Below, one piece after another: positions 25,718 through 34,210 of a DNA stretch of 64,000 nucleotides. The stretch is from Chryseobacterium lathyri (GTDB lineage Bacteria > Bacteroidota > Bacteroidia > Flavobacteriales > Weeksellaceae). Positions within the stretch are counted from its first letter, which is position 1. The number at the start of each line of letters is the position of its first letter. The notes under the pieces were generated by a model. The model ran no database searches. It was given only the letters and a program-made list of their open reading frames with translations, and was not told the DNA's origin. The stretch spans positions 1-64,000 of the forward strand of contig NZ_QNFY01000013.1 of the NCBI RefSeq assembly GCF_003290185.1, written 5' to 3'. The translations under genes were made by a program, and so were the position numbers.

Positions 25718-25725
25718 CAAATTTA
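25718..25725 (-). promoter_or_regulatory. -7 element of pruA
   Basis: The minus strand reads TAAATTTG, matching TAnnTTTG, about 43 bp upstream of the pruA start. Confidence 0.45.
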
Positions 25726-25871
25726 CAATAATTAACGCAAAGAAAAAAAGCAGCTCATCTTTATAAAATAAAATTTAATACTGTTTTAAATTTAAAAAAT
25801 ATCATTTTTTGATGATTCAAAATGAGTAGATATGGTGTTTTCTTGTTGATCTTTAAATTCTTATCGGCAAC

Positions 25872-26978
25872 TTACATCTTTTCATTTTCCAGAATTTTCA
25901 GGACTAGCTTTTCTTCCTGGGTGAGGCCTGCTTTTCCGTCATTTTCTTCGATCTGTTCCAGTTCATCAAGATATTTTTTGATCGTATTATTCTCATAAAG
26001 ATTGATCACCAGCGGATGCACATAGTATTTTCTGCAGACCGTACTGGTATTCCCCAGGTGTTCTGCAACCATATCCAAGGCTTCCTTTACTTTCTTTTTA
26101 TATTGACTGTTATTTTCGGCGTAGCCTATCTCTTTAAAAGCAATTAAAGCACTTACTGTTCCCGACCATGTTCTGAAATCTTTGGCTGTAAAATCTTCCC
26201 CGCTTATTTCCTTAATATACTCATTTACCATCCCCGAATCTATCGAATGACGGTTTCCTTCATCATCAAAATACTGGAAAAGTTCTTTTCCTGGAATATC
26301 CTTGCATTTCTGCACAAGCCTTGATAATCTTCGACTTTTGAGATCAATATTATGCATAATCCCTTTCTTCCCTTTAAACGAAAAGGAAATTTTCTGACCG
26401 TTAATTTTCACATGTTTGCCTTTCAGAGTCGTTAAACCAAAAGAGCCATATAGCTTTTCATAGGCATTATTACCGATACGGATGTTTGTATGCTGCATTA
26501 AACTTACAATTAATGCCAGGATTTTTCTCTTCTCAAAATTTCTTAAAGCGAGATCCTGTTCCACATGAAGCCGGATATTGGGCAATGCATACCCGAACTG
26601 AAGCATTCTGTAAAATTTTGTGTGATTTCTTAAAGCACTCCATAAGGGATGATACCGGTATTGTTTTCTTTTTTTTATATCAAAACCAGTGGCCTGAAGA
26701 TGACCATTGTCCAATGCACAAATCCATACATTTTCCCAGGCAGGGGGTATCACCAGCTTATTGATTCTGGCAATCTCATCTTTATCTTTAAGCTTTTCTC
26801 CGTTTTTGTAATAAGAATACTTTTTCCCCGTTTTTTTACGGGTAATCCCGGCAGTTTCCGCATCGGTGGTATATACAAGATGTACCGCCTTTGCGGAGGC
26901 TTCGGGATCATTCATGATCTTGATAATTTTTGAAGGCTTTAAGTGGGAAATAATTTCCAGATCCGTATTCTTCTCCAT
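25872..26978 (-). CDS. DNA topoisomerase IB
   Basis: 368-aa poxvirus-like type IB topoisomerase that relaxes supercoils through a 3'-phosphotyrosine. The catalytic region carries RNFEKRKILALIVSLMQ, the Arg in NIRIGN, TLKGKHVKI (Lys), DFRTWSGTVSA (second Arg), and the nucleophile Tyr319 in CRKYYVHP. Length fits bacterial TopIB. It reads leftward with a two-gene group of small membrane proteins immediately upstream, with which it may share a transcript. Confidence 0.92.
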   Translation of the reverse strand: MEKNTDLEIISHLKPSKIIKIMNDPEASAKAVHLVYTTDAETAGITRKKTGKKYSYYKNGEKLKDKDEIARINKLVIPPAWENVWICALDNGHLQATGFDIKKRKQYRYHPLWSALRNHTKFYRMLQFGYALPNIRLHVEQDLALRNFEKRKILALIVSLMQHTNIRIGNNAYEKLYGSFGLTTLKGKHVKINGQKISFSFKGKKGIMHNIDLKSRRLSRLVQKCKDIPGKELFQYFDDEGNRHSIDSGMVNEYIKEISGEDFTAKDFRTWSGTVSALIAFKEIGYAENNSQYKKKVKEALDMVAEHLGNTSTVCRKYYVHPLVINLYENNTIKKYLDELEQIEENDGKAGLTQEEKLVLKILENEKM

Positions 26979-26987
26979 AAAAAATGG

Positions 26988-27155
26988 TTAAGAGTTCTTA
27001 CCCCTCGAAAAGATTAGAAAAAGGATTACTACTACTGCAACGACCAGGATAATTCCCCACCACATTCCAGCCTTAAAAATAGTTTCAATTGCTTCACAGC
27101 TTGTTAACGTTAGCAATGTGAAAACGATCATACTGTATAAAGTTAACTTTCTCAT
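26988..27155 (-). CDS. 55-aa membrane peptide with lipobox-like N terminus
   Basis: Too short for ordinary ORF cut-offs. The frame starts MRKLTLYSMIVFTLLTLTSC (possible lipobox Cys20), then EAIETIFKAGMWWG, then a 16-residue hydrophobic helix and a short basic tail. Peptides of this form (TSCE..., IFKAGMW, single helix) are widespread in Flavobacteriia and are often mislabelled phosphatidate cytidylyltransferase. It lies 9 bp upstream of the topoisomerase IB start and just downstream of the DUF6526 gene, all on the minus strand. Confidence 0.7.
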   Translation of the reverse strand: MRKLTLYSMIVFTLLTLTSCEAIETIFKAGMWWGIILVVAVVVILFLIFSRGKNS

Positions 27156-27178
27156 GATATAATATTTTTGGTGTTAAA

Positions 27179-27616
27179 TCAGATTCTCTGGCGATCGGCT
27201 CTCCAGTTCTTGATAGAACGCTTGATCTCGTCTCCTGATATATTTTCGTGAAGTGCCCGGTACAGAAGTTCCCTGAATTCATCATCATAGGCGAACCTTA
27301 ATGCTGCAATTTGGTCAAATCTCAGCTTATCAGCCGTTTCATCAGATCTCTGTCCGAAAATTTCAAAATACCGCTGTTTAAATTCAAGCATTACCAGACG
27401 GTTCTGAAGTCCCAGCGCATAATGCTGTCTCGTCATAAAAGTCAGGTAGAAAAGCAGAAATATCACGGTCGAAAATAATATCCATATCAGCTTATTTTCA
27501 GGATCGTCCCAGATTTTATAAATTCCAAGAATTTCCAGCACGATCAGTAGCGGAAGATAAATAAAATGATGGGGAGGATAAAATTTCCTGTGATTTTTAT
27601 AATTCTGCTCTCTCAT
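27179..27616 (-). CDS. DUF6526 family membrane protein
   Basis: 145 aa. After YKNHRKFYPPHHFIY come two membrane helices (LPLLIVLEILGIYKIW and IWILFSTVIFLLFYLTFM), then a cytoplasmic helical region with YALGLQNRLVMLEFKQRYFE. This layout fits DUF6526 of Bacteroidota; function unknown. It is the first gene of the group 27616-25872. Confidence 0.82.
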   Translation of the reverse strand: MREQNYKNHRKFYPPHHFIYLPLLIVLEILGIYKIWDDPENKLIWILFSTVIFLLFYLTFMTRQHYALGLQNRLVMLEFKQRYFEIFGQRSDETADKLRFDQIAALRFAYDDEFRELLYRALHENISGDEIKRSIKNWRADRQRI

Positions 27617-27820
27617 GCCAGAATAATAGCAATAATCTCTCCAAAACTTTATATGTTTAGCAATAATGTTGTTTTTGTGGTATGTAATTATAAATATTGT
27701 TGCCTTTAAGGATTAATGCATATGAAAGAAAAAATAACAGATTATTAACGAAAATACAGGATGGAATACACTTCTGAACCTCAATTTTTTTGTAACTTTC
27801 GGTGTTTAAAAAAGAAAAGA

Positions 27821-29590
27821 ATGACTTCAAAGGAAAAAGTGGCTGCACTTCGTGAAGAAATGCAAAAGAATAATGTTGATGCATTTATAGTATATTCTGC
27901 GGATCCGCATATGAGCGAATATTTACCTGAAGAATGGCAGGAAAGAGCTTGGCTGTCAGGATTTTTGGGTTCTGCAGGTTTTGTGGTAATTACAAAAGAC
28001 AAAGCAGGGCTTTGGACAGACGGAAGATACTTTACTCAGGCTGCCATAGAGCTGGAAGGTTCAGGAATCGATCTTTTCAAAGACGGAATGGAAGGAACAC
28101 CCAATTATATTGACTGGATTATCTCCCAGATTCCTGCAGGCGGAAAAGTAGCCGTTAATGCTGTTGCCACTTCCAATGCCAATTGGGAGCTGATTTCACA
28201 AAAATTGCAGTCAAAAAATATTACCTTAACAGATCTTCCGTTATTAAAAGAGATCTGGAAAGACAGAGGTACACCCTCAAAAAATCCTATTTTCGTACAT
28301 CCTGTAGAGAGAGCCGGACAATCTGTTACAGATAAACTGGGAGCTATCCGTCAGAAAATGGAAGACCAGGAAGCTACTGTTCATATTATTTCCAGTCTTG
28401 ATGATGTAGCGTGGACACTGAATTTAAGGGGAAGCGATGTACAGAGCAATCCTGTGTTTTTAGGATATGTTGTCATTACCAAAAATGATGCAGTACTGTT
28501 CACAGATCTTGAAAAGCTGGAAGTGGAGGCAAGAAAACAAATGGATGACTCGTTTGTGAAAATGATGCCTTATGAAGAGTTTTACAATTATCTGAAAGCA
28601 TTCAAAAATGAAAAAATCCTGGTTTCTCCAAACAGTAACCAGATGATCATTGAAACTTTAAAAGAAAACAACCAGTTTATAAAAGCTCCGGTTCCCGGTA
28701 ACCTGATGAAAGCTCAGAAAAATGAAACCGAGCTGGAAGGGTTCAGAAAAGTAATGGTAAGGGATGGTGTTGCCATGGTGAAATTTCTTTACTGGCTGAC
28801 CCATAATGCAGGAAAAGAAAGTATGAACGAATATTCTATCGGTGAAAAACTGAGAGGCTTCCGTGCAGAAGGAGAAAACTTCGTTGGAGAAAGCTTCGGC
28901 AGCATTGTAGGATATAAGGATAACGGAGCTATCATGCACTATTCAGCAAAAAGTGAAGGAAGTAAAGAGGTTACCAACGATGCAAGTATCCTGGTAGATT
29001 CAGGGGGGCAGTACCTGGAAGGAACGACCGATATTACAAGAACCCTGGCGTTAGGAGCTGTTTCCGATGAGTTCAAAAGAAACTCCACTTTAGTGCTTCA
29101 GGGTCTGATCCGTTTATCCATGGTGAAATTCCCGAAAGGAACAAAAGGGGTTCACCTTGATGCCATTGCAAGGCTTCCACTTTGGATGGAAGGAAAGGAC
29201 TTCAATCATGGAACTGGCCATGGAGTAGGAAGCTTCATGAACGTTCATGAAGGTCCGCAGAGCATCAGAAAAGATATGAATCCACAAGATCTTCTACCTG
29301 GAATGGTATGTTCCAATGAGCCCGGATATTATCTTGAAGGAGAATATGGAATCCGACACGAAAACCTGATTGCTGTAAAAGAAGCGGAAAAAACAATTCA
29401 CGGAACTTTCTATGAGTTTGAAACCCTTACGTTCTGCCCGTTCTTTAAGGATACTATTGTAAAAGAAATTCTTTCAGAAGGAGAAATTAAATGGCTGAAT
29501 GACTATCACAGAACATGTGAAGAAAAAATTGGGCCTTACCTTGAGGGAGACATTAAAACATGGTTCCTTGATTTGGTAAGTCCGCTTTAA
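27821..29590 (+). CDS. Xaa-Pro aminopeptidase (M24B, aminopeptidase P family)
   Basis: 589 aa, the long three-domain form. Two creatinase-like N-terminal domains (about 1-300) precede the pita-bread catalytic domain (about 310-590). Metal ligands can be read: Asp pair in LVDSGGQYLEGTTDITRT, His in HGTGHGVGSF, Glu in CSNEPGYYLEG and Glu in IRHENL. It removes N-terminal residues before proline in cytoplasmic peptides. Start ATG 27821 is taken because the conserved N terminus begins there and a -7-like TAACTTTC lies at 27793; an ATG 60 bp upstream precedes that element. Confidence 0.93.
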   Translation: MTSKEKVAALREEMQKNNVDAFIVYSADPHMSEYLPEEWQERAWLSGFLGSAGFVVITKDKAGLWTDGRYFTQAAIELEGSGIDLFKDGMEGTPNYIDWIISQIPAGGKVAVNAVATSNANWELISQKLQSKNITLTDLPLLKEIWKDRGTPSKNPIFVHPVERAGQSVTDKLGAIRQKMEDQEATVHIISSLDDVAWTLNLRGSDVQSNPVFLGYVVITKNDAVLFTDLEKLEVEARKQMDDSFVKMMPYEEFYNYLKAFKNEKILVSPNSNQMIIETLKENNQFIKAPVPGNLMKAQKNETELEGFRKVMVRDGVAMVKFLYWLTHNAGKESMNEYSIGEKLRGFRAEGENFVGESFGSIVGYKDNGAIMHYSAKSEGSKEVTNDASILVDSGGQYLEGTTDITRTLALGAVSDEFKRNSTLVLQGLIRLSMVKFPKGTKGVHLDAIARLPLWMEGKDFNHGTGHGVGSFMNVHEGPQSIRKDMNPQDLLPGMVCSNEPGYYLEGEYGIRHENLIAVKEAEKTIHGTFYEFETLTFCPFFKDTIVKEILSEGEIKWLNDYHRTCEEKIGPYLEGDIKTWFLDLVSPL

Positions 29591-29672
29591 TAGATAAATG
29601 TGAATGGTCAATTTTAGACTTTAAACATTGAATTCCATACTTTGAACATTAATAATTGTTAGATAAATTCTG

Positions 29673-29706
29673 AAGCCCTGCAGAGAAATCCGCAGGGCTT
29701 TTTTAT
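29673..29706 (+). terminator. Terminator of the aminopeptidase gene
   Basis: AGCCCTGC...GCAGGGCT stem followed by a T-run. It contains the same AAATCCGCAG word seen in two other terminators here. Confidence 0.78.
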
Positions 29707-29774
29707 ATCTACAACCGTATTTTCACGGATATAATTTTAGGGATTCCCCTGACAGAACATCTTACGGGACCATC

Positions 29775-29870
29775 TATCTTTGTGTCAATAAAAAACATCA
29801 TTCATATCTTCATATACTTATTAAATTCAAAGCAGGTAAAACCATTTCGTTCTGAAATGGTTTTATTTTT
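29775..29870 (+). ncRNA. Candidate small RNA unit
   Basis: TATCTTTG (29775-29782) is a consensus -7 element. About 60 nt after its predicted start comes a perfect 11-bp stem AAAACCATTTC/GAAATGGTTTT (29838-29864) with a T-rich run. No open frame of note lies between, so a transcript of about 80 nt is predicted. The rest of the 29591-30057 gap holds only the aminopeptidase terminator and the next promoter. Confidence 0.4.
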
Positions 29871-29971
29871 CATCATCGGATAAGATTTCTAACAGGTAGA
29901 TGATTACATTCAAATTTTGAATATAATCATACTTAAAAGGCTAAAGTTAAAATAAGCATCAAAGAAAAGGC

Positions 29972-30002
29972 TTGCAGCCGCTTTTGTATTTGTTTAATTT
30001 TG
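29972..30002 (+). promoter_or_regulatory. Promoter of the Crp-like regulator
   Basis: TTG (29972-29974), 20-nt spacer, TAATTTTG (29995-30002): a full Bacteroidota -33/-7 pair. Confidence 0.5.
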
Positions 30003-30057
30003 TAAAAAAACAAAGCTGAAGAAAAACTTTCAGGGTTTTAAGTACAATTTGAAAAAT

Positions 30058-30624
30058 ATGATAGAAAACTATTTCCGGAGCTTTGGTATATTCTCAGACC
30101 ATGAGATTAAAGATTTCTTACAGCTTTTTGAAGCCAGAAAAGTGTATAAAAATGACTTTTTTGTGCAGGAAGGCGACAAATGCAGGGAAATAGCATTCAT
30201 TATATCGGGAATTTTCCGTTCCTATTATATTGCGGATAATGGAAAGGATATGACTTACTGCTTCAGGTTTCCCAATCAGCTTATGGCCAGTTATTCCTCA
30301 TTTATTTCAGATTGTCTCAGCAGGGAAAATATGCAGGCTATTACCGATGCCGATTTGCTGGTTTTAAAAAAAGATGCAATAGATGATCTGATAAAAGATG
30401 ATCTCAACTGGACGAAATTTTTAAAGATGATAGCTGAACAGGAATATCTTGAGCTCGAGAAAAGATTTTTTCAGCTCCAAAGAGACAGTGCAGCACAGCG
30501 GTATGAAACGCTGCTTGGCAATCAGCCCGATTATGTTCAGAAAATTCCTCTGCAGTATTTGGCCTCTTATTTAGGAATTACACAGAGACATCTCAGCAGA
30601 ATCAGAAAAGAAACGGTCATATAA
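30058..30624 (+). CDS. Crp/Fnr-family transcriptional regulator
   Basis: 188 aa. The cyclic-nucleotide-binding-like beta roll covers about 10-120 (VQEGDKCREIAFIISGIFRSYY). The C-terminal HTH is short (LQYLASYLGITQRHLSRIRK). No Fnr-type Cys cluster is present. This small form is common in Flavobacteriia. An in-frame TTG 9 bp upstream is less likely than the ATG. It precedes two oxidoreductase-type genes and may control them. Confidence 0.87.
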   Translation: MIENYFRSFGIFSDHEIKDFLQLFEARKVYKNDFFVQEGDKCREIAFIISGIFRSYYIADNGKDMTYCFRFPNQLMASYSSFISDCLSRENMQAITDADLLVLKKDAIDDLIKDDLNWTKFLKMIAEQEYLELEKRFFQLQRDSAAQRYETLLGNQPDYVQKIPLQYLASYLGITQRHLSRIRKETVI

Positions 30625-30685
30625 TTTTTAGACATTTGTCCTACGCCACGGCATTACAGCTCTATAATTTTGTAAAAAAAATATT

Positions 30686-31708
30686 ATGGAGCACAATATT
30701 CTGGTCGTTGGAGGAAACGGCCTTGTAGGTAAAACAATTATCCGGATTTTAAAATCTAGAAATCCACATGTCAATATATTCGTTGGCGGAAGAAAGGGAG
30801 GAACAGGCAATCATCTTAAAATTGATGTTACTGATCCTGGGACTTTTCAGGTGATTCTGGAAAAGAAAATAGATCTGGTCATTCTTTCTGTGAATGATAA
30901 AGAGGATCATATTCTTCGTTTTGCCATCGAAAATAAAATAGATTATCTGGATATCACCAAACCGACTCCCGATCTTGTCAAAGCCTATGCAATTGCTAAA
31001 AACAGAGATGTCCATAGCAGGATTGTCTTCAGCTCCGGATGGATGGGAGGTATTGTCAACGGATTGGTAAAAACACTTTCAGGTAATACGGACGATATTC
31101 AGGAAGTGAAACTTTTTGTATACTATTCCGTGAAAGACCTTGCAGGAGAAAGCTCGGCGCATTTTATGGCCGAAAATGTAGCCAAGCCTTTTATCAGGTA
31201 TGAAAATAACCGACAGGTTCCCATAAAACATTTTTTAGATTCCGAAGATTTTAACTTTTCATTTGGAATAGGGAAAAGAGAAGCTTACAACTTTGATGTA
31301 CCGGATTTATATATTCTCAATCAGATAGAAAACATACCTAATGTGAGTGTGAAGATGACTTATAATTCGAAGTTCATCACATGGCTTTTAGGGGCATTTC
31401 AAAAGGTGAGGATTTTCAATATTTTATCACTTAAAGAACGGAGAATGATTTTTGGGTCAAGTGGAAATGGCGATCAGAGCGTATTTGAGATTATTATAAA
31501 AACTAAATCCGGGAATGAAAAACTAAGCCTTCAAAGCACAAAGGGACAGGCAGAATTAACGGCACTTTCTGCGGTGCTTCATACGGAAGAGCTATTGAAT
31601 AATTTCCATGAAAATAATACGTATTTCAGCCACCAGCTGCATCAGCCATCCTTACTTCTGGAGAAGCTTAAAGCTTATGAATCCATACATATACAAACAT
31701 CAAGATGA
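30686..31708 (+). CDS. NAD(P)-binding saccharopine dehydrogenase-like protein
   Basis: 340 aa. N-terminal Rossmann fold with VVGGNGLVGKTIIR (dinucleotide-binding Gly-x-Gly-x-x-Gly) and a VGGRKGG second strand; the rest resembles the saccharopine dehydrogenase-like catalytic region. Substrate unknown. A TAATTTTG -7 element lies at 30665-30672. It overlaps the next gene by 4 bp. Confidence 0.78.
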   Translation: MEHNILVVGGNGLVGKTIIRILKSRNPHVNIFVGGRKGGTGNHLKIDVTDPGTFQVILEKKIDLVILSVNDKEDHILRFAIENKIDYLDITKPTPDLVKAYAIAKNRDVHSRIVFSSGWMGGIVNGLVKTLSGNTDDIQEVKLFVYYSVKDLAGESSAHFMAENVAKPFIRYENNRQVPIKHFLDSEDFNFSFGIGKREAYNFDVPDLYILNQIENIPNVSVKMTYNSKFITWLLGAFQKVRIFNILSLKERRMIFGSSGNGDQSVFEIIIKTKSGNEKLSLQSTKGQAELTALSAVLHTEELLNNFHENNTYFSHQLHQPSLLLEKLKAYESIHIQTSR

Positions 31709-32283
31709 AGAAAATAGCCATTATTAACGGGCATCCCAACAAGGATTCCTTCAATTTTGGAATGGCAGAAGCTTACAAGAGAGGAGCCGAGCAATCAGGA
31801 GCTGAAGTCAGAGAAATCATAATAGCAGAATTGGAATTTGATCCTGTTCTTCACTTTGGGTACCAGAAAAGAATGGAACTGGAGCCCGATCTGTTGAAAG
31901 CCTGGGAAATTATCCAGTGGGCAGATCATCTGGTCTGGATCCATCCAGTCTGGTGGGACGGTTTGCCTGCCCTGATGAAGGGGTTTATTGACAGACTTTT
32001 TCTTCCGGGATTTGCCTACCGCTACAGAGAAAATTCAGTTTGGTGGGATAAGCTGCTGAAAGGGAAAACCGCCCACATCATTACAACACTGGATCAGCCG
32101 GGATGGTATTACCTGCTTTTTTATGGAAGGCCGAGCATTAATCAGCTGAAAAAATCAACGCTGGAATTCTGTGGTGTAAAACCGGTGAAGGTTACTTATA
32201 TAGGTGTCATACGAAATTCTACCGAGATACAGCGTAACGGATGGCTTCAGAAAGTAAGAGAATTAGGAAAACGGCAGAAATAA
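31705..32283 (+). CDS. NAD(P)H-dependent flavodoxin-fold oxidoreductase
   Basis: 192 aa. Flavodoxin-2 fold (KefF/MdaB/NQO1 type): IINGHPNKDSFNFGMAEAY at the phosphate loop, then WADHLVWIHPVWWDGLPALM and GFIDRLFLPGFAY. It would reduce quinones or similar compounds with NAD(P)H and FMN/FAD. Translationally coupled (ATGA) to the saccharopine dehydrogenase-like gene, so the two probably act on the same compound. Confidence 0.87.
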   Translation: MKKIAIINGHPNKDSFNFGMAEAYKRGAEQSGAEVREIIIAELEFDPVLHFGYQKRMELEPDLLKAWEIIQWADHLVWIHPVWWDGLPALMKGFIDRLFLPGFAYRYRENSVWWDKLLKGKTAHIITTLDQPGWYYLLFYGRPSINQLKKSTLEFCGVKPVKVTYIGVIRNSTEIQRNGWLQKVRELGKRQK

Positions 32284-32285
32284 TT

Positions 32286-32472
32286 GTCATTGCAAGGAAC
32301 AAGTGGCGGAGTAGCCTTATTTTAAAAAGGGAATGTTTTAATCTCCCGGAGACTAATTACACGGGATTTTTGTTTTTGCAGAATTATTGATATCTCAACA
32401 CAAATAATATAAATGTTTAGCACGAATGATCACGAATTGAGATTGCTTCGTCACTTTGTTCCTTGCAATGAC
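32286..32472. repeat. MITE/REP-like inverted repeat element
   Basis: GTCATTGCAAGGAACAA at 32286-32302 is repeated as its exact reverse complement at 32456-32472. The similarity extends inward for about 33 bp with mismatches (GTGGCGGAGTAGCC versus GTGACGAAGCAATC). The 187-bp unit has no gene. Its ends resemble the GTCATTGCGAGGAACGAAG-type repeats dispersed in many bacterial genomes. An internal imperfect hairpin (CCCG...CGGG then T-run, about 32340-32372) may terminate the upstream operon. Confidence 0.7.
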
Positions 32473-32563
32473 TTGAAAACTCCAATAATTCCGATCAAAG
32501 TCATAGACAATCTGTATAAAATACCCCATCAGAAATTAGCCTGAAAAAACGTAAATTTGCACC

Positions 32564-33949
32564 ATGAATAACGATACGATTTGCGCACTGGCCACAGCCA
32601 ATGGAGTAGGAGCTTTAGGGATTATCAGAGTTTCAGGGAACGATGCTTTACCGGTTGTCCAGAAGAGTTTTCCGGGCAAAAAACTGGAAAAGCAGAAGTC
32701 TCATACCATCCATTACGGGTATTTTATGGATGGTGAGGAAGCTATTGATGAAGTGATGCTTTCTATTTTTCTGGCTCCGAAAAGTTTTACTACAGAAAAT
32801 TCTGTGGAAATAGCTTTTCACGGCTCACCGCATATCGGAAAACGTATTTTGGAAACTCTGACTAAGAACGGGGCAAGAATGGCAAAAGCAGGAGAATTCA
32901 CCCTCCGTGCCTTTATCAACGGAAGAATAGATCTTTCGCAGGCGGAAGCCATTGCAGATGTGATTGCGTCTGAAAATGAAGCTTCCCGAAAAGTAGCGAT
33001 CAATCAGCTGAAAGGAGGAATTACCAATGAAATATCGATCCTGAGAACAGATCTTCTGAATTTTGTTTCCCTGATTGAGCTGGAACTGGATTTTGCTGAA
33101 GAGGATGTAGAATTTGCGGACAGATCGGCTCTTAACGGACTGCTGGATAAGATCGAATTAAAATTAGACTCTCTTATTGAAAGTTTCCAATATGGAAATG
33201 CCATCAAAAACGGAACAGCGGTTGCTATCATTGGAAAACCGAACGCTGGAAAATCAACCTTATTAAATGCTTTATTGAAAGAAGAAAGGGCGATCGTCAG
33301 TAATATTGCCGGAACCACAAGGGATACCATCGAAGAAGTGCTGCATATCAAAGGTCATGCATTCCGTTTGATCGATACAGCCGGACTTCGTGAAACCCAG
33401 GATGAAATTGAAGCAATCGGAGTGAAAAAAGCGAAGGAAAAAGTGGAGAATGCCAATATTCTGGTTTACCTTGCAGATGCTGCTACAGAAGATTATTCTG
33501 AGGATATTGAAATGATAAAATCTTTACAGAGAGACGATCTGAAGCTGATTATCTGTGCCACAAAAATTGACGAAGTACTGCCTCCGAAATATGAAGCTGT
33601 AGAAGACATTTTCAGAAATGAAATTACCCAGGAATTTGATTTTATCAGAATATCAGCGGTAGAAAACCAAAATATCCAGGACCTTAAAAATGAACTGTCT
33701 TCCTACGTTGAGCAGTTAAAGTCTCAGGAAAATAATGTGGTCATTACCAACCAAAGACATTTTGAAGCCCTTCGGAAATCTTTGGAGGCCACCCATAAAG
33801 TAAAAGAAGCCATTTCTTTCCAGATTTCTACAGAACTGCTGGCCTATGAACTGAGAAATGCTTTAGAACATCTTGGTGAGATATCCGGTGAAGTGACGAA
33901 TGATGAGGTGCTGGGGAATATTTTTTCCAAGTTTTGTATCGGCAAATAA
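32564..33949 (+). CDS. mnmE: tRNA uridine-5-carboxymethylaminomethyl(34) synthesis GTPase MnmE
   Basis: 461 aa, full length. With MnmG it modifies the wobble uridine of several tRNAs. N-terminal folate-binding-like domain (IFALATANGVGALGIIRVSG-like start), helical domain, inserted G domain with G1 GKPNAGKST, G3 DTAG and G4 ATKID, and the conserved C-terminal FCIGK that carries the catalytic Cys. The reading frame is intact up to its stop, immediately beyond which mobile-element sequence begins. The mnmE/trmE 3' end is a known integration target for genomic islands in other phyla. Confidence 0.96.
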   Translation: MNNDTICALATANGVGALGIIRVSGNDALPVVQKSFPGKKLEKQKSHTIHYGYFMDGEEAIDEVMLSIFLAPKSFTTENSVEIAFHGSPHIGKRILETLTKNGARMAKAGEFTLRAFINGRIDLSQAEAIADVIASENEASRKVAINQLKGGITNEISILRTDLLNFVSLIELELDFAEEDVEFADRSALNGLLDKIELKLDSLIESFQYGNAIKNGTAVAIIGKPNAGKSTLLNALLKEERAIVSNIAGTTRDTIEEVLHIKGHAFRLIDTAGLRETQDEIEAIGVKKAKEKVENANILVYLADAATEDYSEDIEMIKSLQRDDLKLIICATKIDEVLPPKYEAVEDIFRNEITQEFDFIRISAVENQNIQDLKNELSSYVEQLKSQENNVVITNQRHFEALRKSLEATHKVKEAISFQISTELLAYELRNALEHLGEISGEVTNDEVLGNIFSKFCIGK

Positions 33950-34065
33950 GTACAACAAATAAAACAAACTAAAACAAACCAAACTATTGATTATTAATCA
34001 CTTATAGAATTTCTAATTTTGTAAGAGTTTTTCTAAGTTTGGTTAGTTTTACTCAGTTTTGTCCC
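33930..34065. other. Candidate attL at mnmE 3' end with inverted arrays
   Basis: The last mnmE codons (TTTTGTATCGGCAAATAAG) run straight into CAAACTAAAA/CAAACCAAAC repeats in 10-bp steps (33956-33984). A reverse-oriented set (AGTTTGGTTAGTTTTACTC..., about 34035-34062) follows about 50 bp later. Opposed arrays beside a target-gene end look like recombinase arm or core sites. Confidence 0.45.
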
Positions 34066-34110
34066 CTATTTGTCCCTCAAATCAATAATATTTTATTTTT
34101 TTTAACCCGG

Positions 34111-34180
34111 GTGAGGTAATGTCACTTAAGGTATCTTATTGCATCTTATTGTACCTAAATGTACCGTAATGCACCTTAAG
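34111..34180 (+). repeat. Phased decamer array 6 (seven units)
   Basis: Seven contiguous 10-bp units: GTGAGGTAAT, GTCACTTAAG, GTATCTTATT, GCATCTTATT, GTACCTAAAT, GTACCGTAAT, GCACCTTAAG. The first base is always G and the tenth is T or G. It ends 30 bp before the next start codon. Confidence 0.8.
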
Positions 34181-34210
34181 CCAAATTATTCCTCCCACAA
34201 ATAAAATATT

